From Fidelibacterota bacterium (GTDB taxonomy: Bacteria; Fidelibacterota; Marinisomatia; SCGC-AAA003-L08; TS1B11), in contig JADFMC010000047.1 in assembly GCA_022564085.1 (NCBI GenBank), forward strand, positions 1 to 9,980: a DNA stretch of 9,980 bases, written 5' to 3'. Positions 7,079 through 9,980 of this stretch are shown here, in pieces (positions within the stretch are counted from its first letter, which is position 1; the number at the start of each line of letters is the position of its first letter). The notes below the pieces were generated by a model. That model saw only the letters and a list, made by a program, of their open reading frames with translations, was not told where the DNA came from and made no database searches. Both the position numbers and the translations under genes were made by a program.

Positions 7079-7755
7079 CAGCGGCTCAGGGCATAGGCGA
7101 TGATGTTGGCCCCCATCCGGAGGGCGGCCTGGCGCAGCTCAGGCGGCAGATCGTGGACCTGGGGGTCTTCCCAGCCGTCGCCCAGATCGCACTCGAAGGT
7201 ATAAAATACCATCAGCCGGCCTTCGTGAAACAAACCCAAACCCTGGGGGCGCTGGTTATCGTGCTCGTGGATTTTCGGCAGACCTGCGGGGAAAGGAAAA
7301 ACCAGGTTGAAAATCTGGTGGTCGGGAGGTAACTCCACCCACTCCTTATCGGGAAATACCTTTTTCATTTCCCGGCGGAACGACCGGTCCATCCCATAAT
7401 TGTCATCGGCGTGCAGAAATGCTCCGGCCATTAGATGGGCTCGCAGTTGGCCCACTTCCTCAGCGGAGAATTGTACGTTGCCGTGGCCGGTGAGGTACAG
7501 GTAGGTACTTTCCTGGAATGTATCGTCACCAATTTTGGCCCGCGCCTCAACGGCGGCAATGGTGATGCCAGTGGCTTGCCCGGTGAAGGCGATCAGATTG
7601 GGCAGTGAGCTGGGGTCGGCGTACCAGTCGCCACCGCCGCCATATTGCAGGCGGGTGATCACCAGCGCCCCCGGCGTATCCTGAGCCCCAACAGCCGACA
7701 GCGCCAACAGCAGCAGCCATGCCGCGGGCCATAGCCGGACCGGGAAGTCAGGCAT
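7078..7755 (-). CDS. Secreted DUF4159-domain protein
   Basis: From the chosen ATG at 7755 the product is 225 residues. It has a signal peptide (MPDFPVRLWPAAWLLLLALS, cleavage likely after VGA near residue 24). DUF4159 hallmarks follow: TRLQYGGGGDWY (34-45), YLTGHG (87-92), F96-SAEE, GAFLHADDNYG (111-121), an H146-x-I-F block and GRLMVFYT then DLGDGWED (179-197). The family is related by inference to GATase-like/ThuA folds; its function is unknown. A longer reading from an ATG at 7803 is possible, but it would overlap the upstream CDF gene by 56 bp and place 16 extra residues in front of the signal peptide. I prefer 7755, which gives an 8-bp ATGccTGA overlap with the CDF stop. Its own stop shares a base with the DUF4175 start. 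Position between the transporter and DUF4175 genes indicates operon transcription. Confidence 0.85.
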   Translation of the reverse strand: MPDFPVRLWPAAWLLLLALSAVGAQDTPGALVITRLQYGGGGDWYADPSSLPNLIAFTGQATGITIAAVEARAKIGDDTFQESTYLYLTGHGNVQFSAEEVGQLRAHLMAGAFLHADDNYGMDRSFRREMKKVFPDKEWVELPPDHQIFNLVFPFPAGLPKIHEHDNQRPQGLGLFHEGRLMVFYTFECDLGDGWEDPQVHDLPPELRQAALRMGANIIAYALSR

Positions 7756-8695
7756 TCTGTCGACGAAAGGCCGGGGGTTCGGTCTGCAAAGTAGTATGTT
7801 CAATGCCCCACTGGTCCCGCAGATATTGTTGAGTGGCTTTCAGGCAATCAGACCAGTGCCCGGAGACCGCGCATTCGTCGGTGACCTCAATATGGGCGCT
7901 CAAGGCCAATACACCTGAGGAAATAGTCCAGATATGCAAATCGTGGATGTCGGTGATATGTTCCCTGGTTTTGAGAGCGGTTTCGATTTCGGCGAAATTG
8001 ATTTCAGTCGGGGTCCCTTCCATCAGTATATCGATCGATTTCAGCAGCAAGCGCCAACCGCTATAGAGTATCAGGCCGGCGATCAGCACGCTGGCCAAAG
8101 TATCGGCCTGGGTCCAGCCAGTGAGCAGGATCACGGCGCCGGCCACCATAGCGCCGACGGACCCCAAGGCATCAGCCAGCATATGCTGGTAGGCTCCTTC
8201 CAGGTTAAGGTTTGTCCGGCGGCCATGACGTAAAAAATAGGCGCTGCCCAGGTTCACCAACAATCCCAAACCGCCAATCACCAGCACCGGCCAGCCGGGT
8301 ACTGCCCGGGGATGGCCCATGCGCTGAAAAGCTTCCACCAGGATATAGGCACAGATCAGGATCAGCATCACGCTGCTTATCAGAGCCCCCAGAATTTCCG
8401 CCCGCAGGTAGCCGTAGGTGCGGTGGGTGTCTTTGGGTTTTCGGGCCAGCCAGCCTGCGAAGAGCGCCAGACCGATGGCGCCTACATCGGTGATCATATG
8501 CCCGGCGTCCGACAGCAGGGCTATGGACCCGGTAATCAGGCCCCCAGCTGCCTCCACCACCAGGAAAGCGGCATTCAGGCCAAAGGCCACCCACAGAACT
8601 CGCTGATAGCGGGCGGCCGTCGCAGTGCTGGTGTTACTACTCACAGACTGCCGTAATGCCTGATTATCAGCATGACGTTTAAGGGAAAAGTCCAA
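7748..8695 (-). CDS. Cation diffusion facilitator (CDF) family Zn/divalent metal exporter
   Basis: The product is 315 residues, a normal length for the CzcD/ZitB group. Six membrane segments are visible from residue 32 to about 220. Both transport-site HxxxD motifs are present: SDAGHMITD (D63, H66, D70) in TM2 and HMLAD (H171, D175) in TM5. The cytoplasmic C-terminal domain contains HDLHIWTISSG (251-261) and ends with HTTLQTEP (300-307), typical of CDF dimerisation and metal sensing. Such proteins export Zn2+, and sometimes Co2+ or Cd2+, by proton antiport. The loop between TM4 and TM5 (RHGRRTNLN) is short and lacks the His-rich stretch of many zinc exporters, so the exact metal is open. The assigned start is TTG at 8695, 23 bp after the GGDEF stop; no ATG or Shine-Dalgarno sequence supports it, so the start is uncertain. 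Its stop overlaps the DUF4159 start by 8 bp. Confidence 0.9.
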   Translation of the reverse strand: MDFSLKRHADNQALRQSVSSNTSTATAARYQRVLWVAFGLNAAFLVVEAAGGLITGSIALLSDAGHMITDVGAIGLALFAGWLARKPKDTHRTYGYLRAEILGALISSVMLILICAYILVEAFQRMGHPRAVPGWPVLVIGGLGLLVNLGSAYFLRHGRRTNLNLEGAYQHMLADALGSVGAMVAGAVILLTGWTQADTLASVLIAGLILYSGWRLLLKSIDILMEGTPTEINFAEIETALKTREHITDIHDLHIWTISSGVLALSAHIEVTDECAVSGHWSDCLKATQQYLRDQWGIEHTTLQTEPPAFRRQNA

Positions 8696-8718
8696 AAGGG
8701 ATGGGCGGCGTTCGGAAA

Positions 8719-9681
8719 TCAGCCCTTTCTGAAGGGGCCATGCTGCACCTGGTTGCGCCCGTTATTTTTGGCTTTGTACAGCCCCTGGTCACTGCGATTG
8801 ATGAACGATTCCACCGAAGGGTCATCTTCAAAGGCGGCCACACCGAGACTGATGGTTGTATTTTTTACGGTGTGCCCCTCGGCGTGAACCACCATCTCAC
8901 TGACAGCCTTACGGAGCTTTTCCGCCAACAGGGTGGCTTTATCCAGCGGGGTTTCGGGCAGCAGCACCATAAACTCCTCCCCACCGTAACGCCCCACGTA
9001 ATCGCTGCGCCGGGTAGTGGAAATCAGCGTCAAGGCCAATTCCCGCAAGACGGCGTCACCGGCGATATGACCGTAAGTGTCATTCACTTTTTTGAAGTGA
9101 TCTATGTCCAGCATCAGGATTGAGAATTGCCGGGAATGCCGTCTGGCCCGCTGGATTTCAGCTTCCAGCTGCTGGATCAATGCCCGCCGCGATAGTGTTT
9201 CAGTCAAAGCATCGTACATGGCCATGTGCTGCAGGCGGGCCTGTAAGTGTTCGGTTTCCTTCAAAAGCCGCCATTTTTCCCGAGCGTTGATCAACGACTT
9301 TGTGAGCTGGTCCAGCGTCAAGTATGCTTTGGGGATATAATCATAGGCCCCCTTTTTCATGGCCGCCACGGCGCTCTGCTCATCGCCTCCGGTAGCCAGT
9401 ATCACTACCGGGGCCACTTCCTTCTCCCGGATTTTCTGTAGCCATTCCATGGACGTAGACTGTTGCAGATCCAGCCCCAGTACCACAACATCCGGTGCGG
9501 CTTTGGTCAACTCCCCGTCGATATCATCAGCGGCGGTCTCTCGCATGTCGAATGTGATTTCATGCTGCTGCATGAGCATCCCCCGGACGACCTCCCGATA
9601 ACCGTCATCGGGATCAAACAGCAGTATCGAAAGGTTCTGGGCATCACCTGGAGCGGGCAGGGATAGTTCGGAATCAATCAT
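8719..9681 (-). CDS. Response-regulator-like receiver fused to GGDEF diguanylate cyclase
   Basis: The product is 320 cytoplasmic residues. An N-terminal receiver-like domain (about 17-135) carries the acidic cluster FDPDD (22-26), a late threonine (ATGG, 96-99) and K118. The position of the phosphoacceptor aspartate is occupied by glycine (VVVLGLDL, G69), with an aspartate two residues later (D71). A helical linker (about 135-155) leads to a GGDEF domain: DALTETLSRR (157-166), LDIDHFKKVND (191-201) for metal and GTP binding, an RxxD inhibitory site (R224-D227) and the active-site motif YGGEEF (232-237). This domain should make cyclic di-GMP and be feedback-inhibited. Whether phosphorylation controls it is doubtful given G69. 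No EAL or output DNA-binding domain is present. It starts at ATG 9681 after an AT-rich region, and the CDF gene follows 23 bp after its stop. Confidence 0.9.
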   Translation of the reverse strand: MIDSELSLPAPGDAQNLSILLFDPDDGYREVVRGMLMQQHEITFDMRETAADDIDGELTKAAPDVVVLGLDLQQSTSMEWLQKIREKEVAPVVILATGGDEQSAVAAMKKGAYDYIPKAYLTLDQLTKSLINAREKWRLLKETEHLQARLQHMAMYDALTETLSRRALIQQLEAEIQRARRHSRQFSILMLDIDHFKKVNDTYGHIAGDAVLRELALTLISTTRRSDYVGRYGGEEFMVLLPETPLDKATLLAEKLRKAVSEMVVHAEGHTVKNTTISLGVAAFEDDPSVESFINRSDQGLYKAKNNGRNQVQHGPFRKG

Positions 9682-9772
9682 GGGTACATGAAAAACCTTT
9701 TGTTTTTGGATCGTTTCCGCTGAAAGTTACAAACCAGCTCGCTACATCAAGGGAAATTGTCGAGTCTATTCC

Positions 9773-9789
9773 AGTATAGTAATTATACT
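9773..9789. promoter_or_regulatory. Palindrome AGTATA-N5-TATACT, possible operator or -10 region
   Basis: A perfect 6-bp inverted repeat (9773-9778 and 9784-9789) has a 5-bp spacer. On the minus strand TATAAT occurs at 9787-9782, matching a sigma70-type -10 box about 100 bp before the GGDEF start, but no good -35 hexamer lies 16-18 bp upstream of it. The symmetry suits a dimeric regulator, though AT-rich DNA makes such palindromes easily by chance. Confidence 0.3.
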
Positions 9790-9804
9790 AATTTTTACCA
9801 GCCA

Positions 9805-9833
9805 TTGAAAAGAGCATTTTTCAGCAGTAAAGT
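9805..9833 (+). promoter_or_regulatory. Weak sigma70-like promoter candidate for the rightward gene
   Basis: TTGAAA (9805-9810) and TAAAGT (9828-9833) are 17 bp apart, a normal spacing. The -10 match is only four of six. If real, transcription would start almost at the ATG at 9841 and give a leaderless mRNA. The same bases form an inverted repeat, TGAAAA (9806-9811) and TTTTCA (9818-9823), which may be the true signal. Confidence 0.2.
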
Positions 9834-9840
9834 TGATCTT

Positions 9841-9980
9841 ATGGACGGTAGGTTGAATCGGTGTCCAGCTAAGGCGAAGCGCGCGGCGCTAAAACTTCTA
9901 TTTGGGGTCTTGGTGGGAGCGGCCGTTTTGCCGGTTGCGGTTGTAGGACAGGAACTTCCCTGGCATCCGGGCCGTCTAGT
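9841..9980 (+). CDS. Partial gene, exported protein of unknown function
   Basis: An open frame begins with ATG at 9841 and runs off the right edge, giving 46 whole codons. The product begins MDGRLNRCPAKAKRAALK, a basic segment with several Lys and Arg residues. A hydrophobic core of about 17 residues follows (LLFGVLVGAAVLPVAVV) and then GQELPWHPGRL. This is a clear signal peptide with probable cleavage near VGQ, so the mature protein would be in the periplasm, outer membrane or medium. Too little remains to name a family. The start is preceded by CAGTAAAGTTGATCTT, with no Shine-Dalgarno sequence. It is transcribed away from the GGDEF gene. The reality of the gene is supported by the signal peptide and the codon pattern, not by homology. 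Confidence 0.6.
   Translation, partial: MDGRLNRCPAKAKRAALKLLFGVLVGAAVLPVAVVGQELPWHPGRL

Larger units (their letters stand above)
9682..9840. promoter_or_regulatory. AT-rich divergent promoter region
   Basis: This 159-bp gap separates the GGDEF gene (minus) from the exported-protein gene (plus), so both promoters should lie here. It is visibly more AT-rich than the rest of the window. It contains two inverted repeats, 9773-9789 and 9806-9823, and a perfect minus-strand TATAAT hexamer. No coding frame is supported. The assignment rests on position and composition; the actual start sites are not determinable by reading. Confidence 0.5.

Noticed and set aside
7756..7803. Longer DUF4159 protein starting at ATG 7803
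   Set aside because: The extra 16 residues precede a typical signal peptide and would overlap the CDF gene by 56 bp; the internal ATG at 7755 fits better.

Overview
This window is GC-rich and almost fully coding. It suggests an uncultured or little-studied bacterium of the Bacteroidota/FCB type, perhaps Marinimicrobia-like. Three things point that way. One encoded protein belongs to the secreted family that databases call 'asparagine synthetase B' in Bacteroidota. A DUF4159-DUF4175-TPR gene cluster is present. None of the visible start codons has a clear Shine-Dalgarno sequence, a habit known in Bacteroidota. The taxonomic call is an inference and is only moderately secure.

Layout. Positions 1-275 (+) hold the C-terminal end of an aconitase-superfamily small subunit, probably isopropylmalate dehydratase (LeuD) or homoaconitase. 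It converges on a block of six genes, all on the minus strand. In order of transcription these are: a response-regulator/GGDEF protein (9681-8719), a CDF-family Zn/cation exporter (8695-7748), a DUF4159 protein (7755-7078), a large membrane-anchored coiled-coil DUF4175 protein (7078-3638), a secreted TPR protein (3631-1772), and the secreted 'AsnB-like' protein with a class I glutamine-amidotransferase-like fold (1658-402). A divergent partial gene for an exported protein starts at 9841 (+). It is separated from the GGDEF gene by an AT-rich 159-bp promoter region.

The core is DUF4159-DUF4175-TPR. DUF4159 and DUF4175 share a TGATG stop/start junction, and the TPR gene follows after 6 bp. The CDF and DUF4159 genes overlap by 8 bp, so four genes from the CDF transporter to the TPR protein look translationally linked. 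The arrangement fits a cell-envelope assembly: a membrane-anchored periplasmic scaffold (DUF4175), a secreted DUF4159 domain protein and a secreted TPR adaptor. No biochemical function is established for it. The GGDEF protein has an intact GGEEF site and RxxD inhibitory site, but its receiver domain has glycine where the phosphoacceptor aspartate is expected.

The short gaps around the AsnB-like gene are unusual. The 113-bp gap upstream of it contains two different heptamer tandem arrays, one ending 1 nt before its start codon and one running into the stop codon of the TPR gene, with a GC-rich hairpin between them. Fifteen bases of that hairpin element recur at the very 3' end of the DUF4175 coding region. 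Heptamers of the same family lie in inverted orientation beyond the 3' end of the AsnB-like gene. No RNA genes, CRISPR arrays or insertion-sequence genes were seen.
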